A DNA stretch of 10,154 bases from Elusimicrobiota bacterium (GCA_012515635.1 JAAYXZ010000008.1:1-10154); one strand, 5' to 3'; shown: positions 1-6,654, numbered from the stretch's first letter. The notes: generated by a model from the letters alone, not told the origin. Translations and numbers: made by a program.

Positions 1-109
1 GGAGAGGGGAAAAAGAAAGAGAGGCGAGGAAAGGTAGCCCCTCAAGGGAGAGGGGAAAAAGAAAGAGAGGCGAGGAAAGGTAGCCCCTCAAGGGAGAGGG
101 TAAAAGAAG
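1..109. repeat. 46-bp purine-rich tandem repeat, about 2.4 copies, cut by the left edge
   Basis: Copies at 1-46 and 47-92 are identical base for base. A third copy starts at 93 and matches for about 17 bases with one substitution and small slips before it decays. The + strand is strongly purine-rich: 44-70 is an unbroken 27-base purine run. Each unit ends in a pyrimidine-rich block, CCCCTC, which can pair with GAGGGG of the next copy. The unit length is not a multiple of three and no open frame crosses it, so it is non-coding. The array may continue to the left of the window. Bacterial intergenic minisatellites often have this kind of structure; its function here is unknown. Confidence 0.9.
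38..55. other. Inverted repeat at the junction of repeat copies
   Basis: CCCCTC at 38-43 is the exact reverse complement of GAGGGG at 50-55, with the six-base loop aaggga. The same arrangement recurs at 84-100, shortened to five pairs (CCCTC 85-89 and GAGGG 96-100) because base 101 is T. Neither copy is followed by a T run on the + strand, so an intrinsic terminator for rightward transcription is not supported. A terminator for leftward transcription is not obvious either. Confidence 0.5.
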
Positions 110-114
110 AACAG

Positions 115-120
115 AGGAGA
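115..120 (+). promoter_or_regulatory. Ribosome-binding site of tatD
   Basis: AGGAGA lies eight bases upstream of the ATG at 129. It sits in the decayed third copy of the tandem repeat, where the intact unit has a similar gaggcgagga block. No ATG, GTG or TTG occurs in the first ten codons after 129, so this site fixes the start. Confidence 0.7.
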
Positions 121-128
121 TAGGAAAA

Positions 129-914
129 ATGCAAAAAGCAAGACCTGACCCTATTTATATTGATACACATTGTCATATTAATTTTCCTGATTTTGATAGC
201 GACAGGGAAGAGGTTATAAAAGAGTCATTAAAGGAAGGTATTGTTGCCATAGTCAATCCCGGCTCAAGTATTGAGAAGAGCAAAAGCGCGGTGTTGCTCT
301 CGGAGAGTTATCCCTCTGTTTATGCGGCTGTAGGCATCCATCCTCTTGATGTAAAGGGTGTTTCTGTATCTGATGTCTCTGAGATTGAGAAGTTAGCAAA
401 GAGTAAAAAAGTTGTGGGGATAGGCGAAACAGGTCTTGATTTCTACTACGGAAGGGAGACAGAGAAGAAACAAAAAGATTTCTTTATCGCGCATATTGAA
501 CTTGCGGGAAAATTAAATCTTCCATTAATACTTCATCAGAGAGATAGCAGGGATGAGGTTATAGATATATGTGAGCAGAACAAACTTCCGTCCAAGGTTG
601 TCTTTCATTGCTTTGGAGGAGACAGTGTTTTGGCTGATTATTGCAGAAAGAGAGGGTTTTTCATCTCTTTTACGGGGACTATAACATTTAAAAATGCGGC
701 GGATACCCGTGAAGTATGCAAAAACTATCCTCTGGACAGAATAATGGCGGAGACAGATGCCCCTTTCCTTGCGCCTGTTCCTTTCCGAAGTAAAAGAAAT
801 GACCCTTCAAAGGTAAGGTATGTAGTGGAGATGATAGCGGGTGTTAAGGAGATGGAAACGAACGATTGCGGAAGGGTGCTTTTACAGAACTCTAAAGAGT
901 TTTTTCAGATATGA
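129..914 (+). CDS. tatD: TatD-family metal-dependent deoxyribonuclease
   Basis: This 261-residue protein has the usual length for a single-domain TatD hydrolase with an amidohydrolase-type TIM barrel. The family's metal-binding residues are visible in order: H14 and H16 in DTHCH, E100 in GIGETGLDF, H136 in LILHQRDS, H160 in VFHCFGG and D210 in ETDAP. The conserved GIHP (H71) is also present. Known members act as 3'-5' exonucleases or endonucleases on DNA in the cytosol, with proposed roles in DNA repair and turnover; the exact substrate cannot be read from sequence. The start is supported by AGGAGA eight bases upstream. The stop overlaps the mtaB start in an ATGA, so the two genes are probably co-transcribed and translationally coupled. 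No promoter is recognisable in the repeat-filled leader. Confidence 0.95.
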   Translation: MQKARPDPIYIDTHCHINFPDFDSDREEVIKESLKEGIVAIVNPGSSIEKSKSAVLLSESYPSVYAAVGIHPLDVKGVSVSDVSEIEKLAKSKKVVGIGETGLDFYYGRETEKKQKDFFIAHIELAGKLNLPLILHQRDSRDEVIDICEQNKLPSKVVFHCFGGDSVLADYCRKRGFFISFTGTITFKNAADTREVCKNYPLDRIMAETDAPFLAPVPFRSKRNDPSKVRYVVEMIAGVKEMETNDCGRVLLQNSKEFFQI

Positions 915-2131
915 AACTTTTCATCAAGACCTACGGATGTAAGGCCAATCAGCACGATAGCCAGTTACTCCTTGAAAACTTTTTGGAGGAGGGCTACAAT
1001 ATATCTTCTTTTGGGGATGCAGATACAGTTGTTGTGAATACTTGTTGTGTGACGGGAAAGGCAGAGAAAGAGTCAAGAAGTTTTATCAGAAAGTCGGCAG
1101 CAGCAGGTAAGAGAGTATGGATGACCGGTTGCGCTGTAAAAAGGGAAGAGTTTTGTGAGAGATGCGGTGCTAGTGTAAGTATATTGCCAGATATGCAATT
1201 AAAGAAAAAAACCATAAGTTCCTTTTATAACCATACCCGCGCATTTGTAAAAATAGAGAATGGTTGTGAGAATTTTTGCGCATATTGTATCGTGCCGTAT
1301 GTTAGGGGGAATGTAAAAAGCCGTTCGGAAGAGGAGATTGCGGAAGAGGTGGAAACTCTCTGTGATAATGGTTATAAGGAGATTGTTTTAACAGGAATAG
1401 ATACAGGGGCTTACGGTAAAGATACAGGTGCGGATATTATAAAACTGTTGGAGAGGTTAAAAACAATAAAAGGGTTGGAGAGGGTGCGGATAAGTTCTAT
1501 AGAGTTGTTTTATCTTACAGACGCGCTCTGTGATTATCTTGTTTCTTTTCCGTTATTCTGTCCTCATTTTCATATTCCTTTACAGAGTGGTTCTGACAAA
1601 ATCCTGAAACTAATGAGAAGAAGGTATACATTTAGTGATTACCTGAGTAGGATAGAAAAAATAAAGAAAAAGGGCAGAGCGGAGAACATTACTTTTACTA
1701 CGGATATAATTGTAGGATTTCCTTATGAAGAGGATGCTGATTTTTCTTTAAGTGCGCAGGCAGTTAAAGATATCGGTTTCCTTAAAGTCCATATATTCCG
1801 CTATTCAAAGAGAGAGGGGACTGCGGCGTATTGTTTGGGGGGAGATATTCCTTCAAGCATAAAGAAAGAGAGAGAAAAGATATTGAAGGAAGAGGCGTTA
1901 AAGGTATCTATGGATATAAAAAAGAGATTTATAGGACAAGAGTTGGATGTTCTTGTTGAGAGAGAGAAAGAAGGGTGGTGGACAGGATATTCTTCACATT
2001 ATCTTCCCGTGAAAATTTCTGTTCGGTCTGCTAATGAATGTCTTTTTAATAAAATTGTTCCTGTAAAAGCGGAAGGTATGGATAAACACGGTCTTTTACA
2101 CGGCAGAATAATAGAAGGAAAGACAGAATAA
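911..2131 (+). CDS. mtaB: tRNA t6A37 methylthiotransferase (MtaB type, radical SAM)
   Basis: This is a methylthiotransferase of the MiaB/RimO/MtaB family, 406 residues long. The N-terminal UPF0004 domain carries three cluster cysteines: C10 in YGCKANQ, C45 in NTCC and C74 in MTGC. The radical SAM domain has C119-x3-C123-x2-C126 followed by IVPYVRG. Residues of about 341-402 fit a TRAM-like RNA-binding end. YGCKxNQ and TGIDTGAYG point to MtaB, which converts t6A37 to ms2t6A37 in tRNAs reading ANN codons, over MiaB (typically YGCQMN) or RimO. The segment between C74 and C119 is short for the family, which explains a protein somewhat under the usual 430-450 residues; it contains an extra C82-x2-C85 pair. 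The gene overlaps tatD by four bases and converges on folE. Confidence 0.9.
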   Translation: MKLFIKTYGCKANQHDSQLLLENFLEEGYNISSFGDADTVVVNTCCVTGKAEKESRSFIRKSAAAGKRVWMTGCAVKREEFCERCGASVSILPDMQLKKKTISSFYNHTRAFVKIENGCENFCAYCIVPYVRGNVKSRSEEEIAEEVETLCDNGYKEIVLTGIDTGAYGKDTGADIIKLLERLKTIKGLERVRISSIELFYLTDALCDYLVSFPLFCPHFHIPLQSGSDKILKLMRRRYTFSDYLSRIEKIKKKGRAENITFTTDIIVGFPYEEDADFSLSAQAVKDIGFLKVHIFRYSKREGTAAYCLGGDIPSSIKKEREKILKEEALKVSMDIKKRFIGQELDVLVEREKEGWWTGYSSHYLPVKISVRSANECLFNKIVPVKAEGMDKHGLLHGRIIEGKTE

Positions 2132-2139
2132 GATATTAT

Positions 2140-2700
2140 TTATTTCAGCATAATCAGGTTGACGGCTTCTGTCCGTGTCCTGAAATCTCTTAAAAATATA
2201 CCTCTCATAGCAGATGTTACTATTTTGGTTCCCGGTTTTTTTGTCCCCCGCATATTCATACACATATGTTCTGCTTCTATTATCACCATCGTTCCCTGAG
2301 GGGTTAACGCCTTCATAATGGTATCAGCAATCTGGTTTGTAATTCTTTCCTGTAATTGCATTCTTCTGGAATATATATCTACAAGACGCGCTAATTTGCT
2401 TATTCCTACAACGACACCATTGTCGGGCAGATAGGCGATATGCGCTTTGCCGTAAAAAGGGAGAAGGTGGTGTTCGCAGAGAGAAAAGAAAGGTATGTCT
2501 CTTACCAATACCAATTCATTAAAGTTTTCTTTAAACGTTTTCCCAAGAACTTTTTCAGGGGATTCTTCTAATCCGCCTAATAGTTCCAGATACATTCTCG
2601 CTACACGCTTAGGTGTCTCTTTGATTCCTTTTCTGTTGGGGTTTTCTCCCACCGCTTTAATGATTGATTTAACCGCTTCTTCTATCTTCTTCTGGTTCAT
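2140..2700 (-). CDS. folE: GTP cyclohydrolase I (FolE)
   Basis: This enzyme converts GTP to 7,8-dihydroneopterin triphosphate, the first step of folate synthesis; the same product also feeds 7-deazaguanine (queuosine) synthesis in many bacteria. At 186 residues it is complete. Zinc ligands are C75 and H78 in SLCEHH and C147 in EHMCMNMRG, with H77 as the conserved catalytic histidine. GISKLARLVDIYSRR and QLQERIT are classic family motifs. Its first 32 bases lie inside the 3' end of ftsH, and a strong AGGAGG nine bases upstream of ATG 2700, itself inside ftsH, fixes the start and suggests translational coupling. It is the last gene of the minus-strand run and ends 8 bp from the convergent mtaB stop. 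No other folate gene is visible in the window. Confidence 0.96.
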   Translation of the reverse strand: MNQKKIEEAVKSIIKAVGENPNRKGIKETPKRVARMYLELLGGLEESPEKVLGKTFKENFNELVLVRDIPFFSLCEHHLLPFYGKAHIAYLPDNGVVVGISKLARLVDIYSRRMQLQERITNQIADTIMKALTPQGTMVIIEAEHMCMNMRGTKKPGTKIVTSAMRGIFLRDFRTRTEAVNLIMLK

Positions 2701-4534
2701 TTACAGGCGCCTCCTCTTTCGCAAGTCCTATAATTTCATCTATCTCGTCTGAGGTTAATGTCTCTTTCTGCAATAATGCCTCAACGAGTTTTTCTAATTT
2801 ATCTCTTTGGCTTATCAGTATCTCCATTGCGCGGTTCTCCGCTTCTTCAAGAATTCTTCTTATCTCTTTGTCTATCTCTCTTGATGTCTCTTCGCTATAT
2901 TCTTTTTGTTTTACAATATCTCTGCCGAGGAAGACCGCTTCATTGTGGTGATAACTTACAGGCCCTAATATTTCGCTCATCCCCCATTCACACACCATAC
3001 GGCGCGCTATCTCTGTGGCAATTTTCAAGTCATGCTCTCCGCCTGTAAATATTTTCCCGAAGACGATTTTTTCTGCATTTCTTCCAGCCATAAGCGTGCA
3101 GATAGAGTTTTTATAATAGACATTGCTTTCAATGAACCTGTCTTCTTCCGGAAGTATATGGGTTATGCCGAGCGCTTGTCCTCTCGGGATGATAGTAACT
3201 TTATGGACAGGGTACACCTCTGGCAGTTGTTTCTGAACAAGAGTATGACCTGCTTCATGGTAAGCGATAATTTTCTTCTCTTTTTCACTTATTACCAAAC
3301 TCTTTCTTTCTACTCCCATCAAAACCTTATCCTTTGCCTCTTCAAAGTCAGTCATCTCTATCTTTTGTTTCCCTTTCTTTGCCGCAAGAAGCGCCGCTTC
3401 ATTGGCAAGGTTTTCAAGATTTGCCCCTGAAAGCCCTGCAGTGCCTCTTGCAAGAATTTTTGTATCAACGGATTCATCTAATGGCTTGTTTCTCATATGC
3501 ACTTTAAGTATTTCTTCCCTTGCTTGAATATCAGGGAAGTCAACAACCACGGTTCTGTCAAACCTCCCAGGTCTTGTAAGAGCAGGGTCAAGAACATCAG
3601 GTCTGTTTGTTGCAGCTATAACTATTACACTGCTTTCTGTGGGGAATCCATCCATCTGAACGAGCAACTGGTTGAGTGTTTGTTCTCTCTCATCATGTCC
3701 CCCGCCAATGCCTGCAAATCGTTGTCTTCCTACCGCATCCAACTCATCTATAAAAATAATACAGGGACTGAGCCGTATTGCCTGACGAAACAGGTCTCGT
3801 ATTCTTGCGGCGCCGACACCGACAAACATTTCAACAAAGTCAGAGCCGCTCATACTCATAAAAGGTGTTCCTGCTTCGCCTGCGACTGCTTTAGCAAGGA
3901 GCGTTTTGCCTGTACCGGGCGGTCCTATAAGAAGGATACCTTTTGGAATTTTTCCGCCGAGCCGCTGGAATTTTTTCTGGTCTTTAAGGAACTCTATAAC
4001 CTCTTGCAGTTCCTCTTTTGCCTCTTTGCATCCTGCGACATCATCAAAAGTAACACGGTTTTTTTTGTCAGGCATTATGGGCCTGCTTTTGGTGAAAGCC
4101 ATAACTTTACTGCTCTCTGATGACATCTGCCTGAATACAAGAAACCATATCAAGAAAAATACAAGCAGTATAGGTATGGTAGATACCAAAATGTTAAGCC
4201 ATATATTTGAGGATGGCTCTACTTTAAAATTCACGTTATTTTCTCTGAGGATATTAAACAGTTCAGGGTCTTCCGGCTTATATGATGAGAAGTTTGTTCC
4301 GTTTTTCAGGGTTCCTAATATGATGTTTTCCTTTAGTATAACGGTTTCGGATATGTTGCCTTGTTTTACTTCATTTAAAAACCTGCTGTATATAAGTTCT
4401 TCTCTTTTATTTTCAAAGTTTGCAAATCTTACCATAGTTATTAACAGTATCCCGCCTATTATCCAGAACAACAACCCTTTAAAAAGGTTTATATTATTTT
4501 TTCCCGGTTGATTTTTCTTTTCTTTCTCTGACAT
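2669..4534 (-). CDS. ftsH: ATP-dependent zinc metalloprotease FtsH
   Basis: This is a membrane-anchored AAA+ protease that degrades misfolded membrane proteins and some soluble regulators. It is 621 residues long, within the family's normal range. In order: a Lys-rich N-tail; a first membrane segment at about 18-37; a periplasmic FtsH_ext region; a second membrane segment at about 110-134; and the AAA domain with Walker A GPPGTGKT (204-211), pore motif FVGVG (237-241), Walker B IIFIDELDAVG with D263/E264, and arginine fingers R321 and R324. The protease domain has HEAGH (426-430) and a third zinc ligand D502 in GGEHDL. The C-terminus is acidic, with a short coiled-coil-like stretch at about 550-590. 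GAGGTG seven bases upstream supports the ATG at 4534. The first 41 bp overlap the end of the ThiD2 fusion gene and the last 32 bp overlap folE. Neighbouring folate genes are common for ftsH in other bacteria, though usually folP. Confidence 0.97.
   Translation of the reverse strand: MSEKEKKNQPGKNNINLFKGLLFWIIGGILLITMVRFANFENKREELIYSRFLNEVKQGNISETVILKENIILGTLKNGTNFSSYKPEDPELFNILRENNVNFKVEPSSNIWLNILVSTIPILLVFFLIWFLVFRQMSSESSKVMAFTKSRPIMPDKKNRVTFDDVAGCKEAKEELQEVIEFLKDQKKFQRLGGKIPKGILLIGPPGTGKTLLAKAVAGEAGTPFMSMSGSDFVEMFVGVGAARIRDLFRQAIRLSPCIIFIDELDAVGRQRFAGIGGGHDEREQTLNQLLVQMDGFPTESSVIVIAATNRPDVLDPALTRPGRFDRTVVVDFPDIQAREEILKVHMRNKPLDESVDTKILARGTAGLSGANLENLANEAALLAAKKGKQKIEMTDFEEAKDKVLMGVERKSLVISEKEKKIIAYHEAGHTLVQKQLPEVYPVHKVTIIPRGQALGITHILPEEDRFIESNVYYKNSICTLMAGRNAEKIVFGKIFTGGEHDLKIATEIARRMVCEWGMSEILGPVSYHHNEAVFLGRDIVKQKEYSEETSREIDKEIRRILEEAENRAMEILISQRDKLEKLVEALLQKETLTSDEIDEIIGLAKEEAPVNEPEEDRRSG
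2710..2715 (-). promoter_or_regulatory. Ribosome-binding site of folE inside ftsH
   Basis: The minus strand reads AGGAGG here, nine bases before the folE ATG. The site is embedded in the last codons of ftsH, supporting a start at 2700 despite the 32-bp overlap. Confidence 0.8.
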
Positions 4535-5420
4535 AAATGCTCACCTCTTTTTTTACTGTTTTTACGATTGTTCCGATGTTGTCAGGAGTGTTATCTCCCG
4601 CTATCAATATAATGCCTTTAATATTTTTTGTCCGTAATTCTTTAAGATGGGATTTGAAGTTATATGTTTTACTGACAACAGGTATATTAATGGTTTTTGT
4701 GTCTTTTGTCAAGATAATTCTGCCCTGAAGCAATTCTTTGACTTGATTGAGAGGTACATCCTTTTTCTCAAGAAAAACGCCATCAGCATTACAGAGCAAG
4801 CATATATCGGCTCTTCCTTGGATGAGGAGTTTTACCTTAGGGGGAACAATGTTTTTTATCTTTTTAGCGATACTCAAGAAAGAACGGTCGTCTTCTCCTT
4901 CAAAACGCAGTATAAGGATATCTGGCATAGTTCGGGCTATCTTTTCTACAATGGATAATGATATAGCCCCTTTTGTGGTCAATAAAACCGAAAGAAAAGG
5001 CGAGGGTATCTTATCTCTATGGATATAAAGAGAGATATTTTGTTCAGTACTATATAATCTGAAACGAAGGTTGTGAAAAACAGAGGATACGGCGGGATTT
5101 ATTGTTTTGGAGTATTCTTCCATTGCCCTTAATGCTTCAGATACTCTCAGAAAGTTCTTTTCAATAATCTTGCTTGTGCTCTCCATTGTTCTGGTGTCAA
5201 TATCTTTGCCTGTATCGCGGAGAGTGTTGCGTTCCCTTTTAATTTTTATGAGTCCGAAGTTCTTTTCAACAGCGGCGGCAAGTGAATGTCTAATTGCTTT
5301 TATCTGTTTTATATGGGTTTCGTTGCCGTCATAATAGAATCTTACTCCGTCCTCTATAACACGCAATCCTTCTCTTGCGCGGTTAAAATTAGCATCTATG
5401 ATTCGTAATGTTTTGTTCAT
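4494..5420 (-). CDS. ThiD2 domain fused to a degenerate ThiE-like domain
   Basis: Residues 1 to about 130 match the ThiD2-type domain that precedes ThiE in cyanobacterial and other thiamin-phosphate synthases: IIDANFNRAREGLRVIED at 7-24, RDT at 68-70, and NFLRVSEALRAMEEY at 89-103. ThiD2 proteins are known as hydroxymethylpyrimidine-phosphate kinases. Residues of about 141-308 are collinear with the first two thirds of ThiE (for example ADICLLCNADGVFLEKKDVP at 204-223), which normally joins HMP-PP to the thiazole phosphate. The ThiE catalytic residues are largely missing, however: LIQGR replaces IINDR, F216 replaces the His of DGVHLG, and no GPVFxTxTK motif is present. At 308 residues it is shorter than typical fusions of about 350. 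I infer an active ThiD2 half and an inactive ThiE half. The start matches the family N-terminus although no strong Shine-Dalgarno sequence is seen. The Lys-rich tail is read through the ftsH start (41-bp overlap). Confidence 0.8.
   Translation of the reverse strand: MNKTLRIIDANFNRAREGLRVIEDGVRFYYDGNETHIKQIKAIRHSLAAAVEKNFGLIKIKRERNTLRDTGKDIDTRTMESTSKIIEKNFLRVSEALRAMEEYSKTINPAVSSVFHNLRFRLYSTEQNISLYIHRDKIPSPFLSVLLTTKGAISLSIVEKIARTMPDILILRFEGEDDRSFLSIAKKIKNIVPPKVKLLIQGRADICLLCNADGVFLEKKDVPLNQVKELLQGRIILTKDTKTINIPVVSKTYNFKSHLKELRTKNIKGIILIAGDNTPDNIGTIVKTVKKEVSIYVRERKEKSTGKK
4542..4547 (-). promoter_or_regulatory. Ribosome-binding site of ftsH
   Basis: The minus strand reads GAGGTG seven bases before the ftsH ATG at 4534. 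It lies inside the 3' coding end of the upstream ThiD2 fusion gene. Confidence 0.65.
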
Positions 5421-5468
5421 CGGTAGATATATACCCTAAATAAATTCATCTTTTTATATTCAGGTCTT

Positions 5469-6056
5469 TTAACACAGTTTTTCTTCAATGAGACGGCACA
5501 ATATATGTATAATAAGAGAGTGGGCTTCCTGTATTCTTGGGGTTTGGTTAGACGGAACGGCTATGGTAATATCGGACATCTTTGAAAGAGGGGAAGGTTC
5601 TTTCCCTGTAAGAGAGAGTATCTTCATTCTCTTCTTATTTGCTGTTTTTGCCGCATTAATCACATTTTTTGACTTGCCTGATGTAGAGATGCATACAAGG
5701 ACATCTCCCTCTTTTCCAAACCCTTCTATTTGTCGGGAGAAGATAATATCAAACGAATAATCATTTCCGAGACAGGTGAGTTCTGAAGAGTTAGTTGTTA
5801 GAGCAAGGAATGCAAAAGGGCGTCTTTCCTCAAGAAATCTTCCTGTCATCTCTGCCGCCCAATGTTGGCAGTCCGCGGCGCTTCCTCCATTTCCGCATAA
5901 AAGTATTTTTCTTCCGTCTTTTATCGCTTTTGATATTACAGCGGAAGCCGTGATAAGTTGTTCAATTAACGGTGGTTGAAGCAATAACTCCTTTGTTTTT
6001 ATGCTTTCAGTAATACATCTCTTTATAATTGCTGTCTCGTCCGTGTTATTCTTCAT
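5469..6056 (-). CDS. gmhA: Phosphoheptose isomerase (GmhA)
   Basis: GmhA isomerises sedoheptulose 7-phosphate to D-glycero-D-manno-heptose 7-phosphate, the first step toward ADP-heptose for LPS core or nucleotide-activated heptoses of S-layer glycans. At 195 residues it is a complete single SIS-domain protein. Signature segments are CGNGGSAADCQHWAAEMTGRF (from 54), ALTTNSSELTCLGNDYSFD (from 85), ISTSGKSKNV (from 123) and RIQEAHSLIIHILC (from 174). By alignment from memory with the E. coli enzyme, the zinc and catalytic residues are H65, E69, Q176 and H184, all present. AAGGA ten bases upstream supports ATG 6056, which overlaps the end of amaP by 11 bp. A 48-bp gap separates it from the thiamin fusion gene. 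No other heptose gene is in the window. It supports a diderm host. Confidence 0.93.
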   Translation of the reverse strand: MKNNTDETAIIKRCITESIKTKELLLQPPLIEQLITASAVISKAIKDGRKILLCGNGGSAADCQHWAAEMTGRFLEERRPFAFLALTTNSSELTCLGNDYSFDIIFSRQIEGFGKEGDVLVCISTSGKSKNVINAAKTANKKRMKILSLTGKEPSPLSKMSDITIAVPSNQTPRIQEAHSLIIHILCRLIEEKLC

Positions 6057-6603
6057 AATCAGTTATTCCTTCTTCTATCTCCTGCCCATTTACTTTTATA
6101 CTTGTTACAAAGACCTCAATATTAGAGATTCTTTCAATACCGACTGCATCTTGGAGATAATCTTTTGTTATCTCCTGAATTTTTGCGCATATCTCAGGTA
6201 TGTTAAGATGAGCGTAAAGTTTAATACGTATCTTTGTCTCAAGCCCTTTAGATGAAAGGGAGTTATTAACTTTTAATGACCTTATTCCCTGTATCTGTTT
6301 CATCAGCATAGAGTGTATATAATCTTCTATAGCGCGCAGGGAGATTTTTAGCTTTCCTCCGGGGTTGTCAAAAGTAATGACTTTTGTTCTGTATATATAA
6401 TCAAACCAATTTACTCCCCATACTACCCCCATCATTACCAGCACTATTCCTGTGATACCAAGCCCTGAAAGATTGTTTTTAATAAAGGCATCAGAGTTAT
6501 CTATAATTTTTGTATCTGTTGCCCACAATATAAGCAACAGAAAGGAAAAAAGGACACCTGCTATAATATAAAGAGTTCCAACTATTTTGCTCCATATTCT
6601 CAT
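6046..6603 (-). CDS. amaP: AmaP-like Asp23-family membrane anchor protein
   Basis: From ATG 6603 this is a 185-residue protein with two hydrophobic segments, about 7-28 and 46-66, followed by a cytosolic domain containing ISLRAIEDYI (87-96) and a region of about 110-172 resembling Asp23/AmaP proteins. AmaP in Firmicutes anchors the abundant alkaline-shock protein Asp23 to the membrane; in other phyla its role is unclear. The frame also opens from a TTG at 6654, but the 17 extra residues are polar and spoil the N-terminal membrane topology, whereas ATG 6603 follows a GGAGAGGGGGG block by seven bases, so I choose 6603. The gene is 52 bp downstream of dprA and overlaps gmhA by 11 bp. No Asp23 partner gene is visible here. 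Family assignment is good; function in this organism is not known. Confidence 0.78.
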   Translation of the reverse strand: MRIWSKIVGTLYIIAGVLFSFLLLILWATDTKIIDNSDAFIKNNLSGLGITGIVLVMMGVVWGVNWFDYIYRTKVITFDNPGGKLKISLRAIEDYIHSMLMKQIQGIRSLKVNNSLSSKGLETKIRIKLYAHLNIPEICAKIQEITKDYLQDAVGIERISNIEVFVTSIKVNGQEIEEGITDYEE

Positions 6604-6610
6604 TTTTTTA

Positions 6611-6621
6611 CCCCCCTCTCC
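6611..6621 (-). promoter_or_regulatory. Purine-rich ribosome-binding site deciding the amaP start
   Basis: The minus strand reads GGAGAGGGGGG, ending seven bases before ATG 6603. It lies inside the open frame of the longer TTG-started version, so it argues for initiation at 6603. Confidence 0.6.
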
Positions 6622-6625
6622 AATT

Positions 6626-6654
6626 AGTTTATCTTTTTTACAGGATATTATCAA
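6626..6654 (-). promoter_or_regulatory. Possible internal sigma-70-type promoter before amaP
   Basis: On the minus strand TTGATA (6654-6649) is followed after 17 bases by TAAACT (6631-6626). That is 5 of 6 and 4 of 6 matches to the -35 and -10 consensus. The predicted transcript would start just upstream of the amaP ribosome-binding site. AT-rich DNA gives such matches by chance, so this is weak. Confidence 0.25.

Noticed and set aside
1..109. CRISPR array
   Set aside because: The copies are directly adjacent with no unique spacers between them, so this is a simple tandem repeat.
911..2131. MiaB or RimO assignment
   Set aside because: YGCKANQ and the TGIDTGAYG segment fit MtaB better than MiaB (YGCQMN); RimO-specific features were not seen.
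3032..4511. Several long plus-strand open frames opposite ftsH
   Set aside because: They lie entirely antisense to the unmistakable ftsH, have no recognisable domains and show Cys/Phe/Ser-rich shadow composition.
5421..5468. Promoter or TPP riboswitch ahead of the thiamin fusion gene
   Set aside because: The gap is only 48 bp, lacks the CTGAGA core of a TPP riboswitch, and its TATATA has no acceptable -35 and would sit almost on the start codon.
6604..6654. TTG start at 6654 for the AmaP-like protein
   Set aside because: It would add a polar 17-residue tail before the first membrane segment, and a much better ATG with a purine-rich ribosome-binding site exists at 6603.
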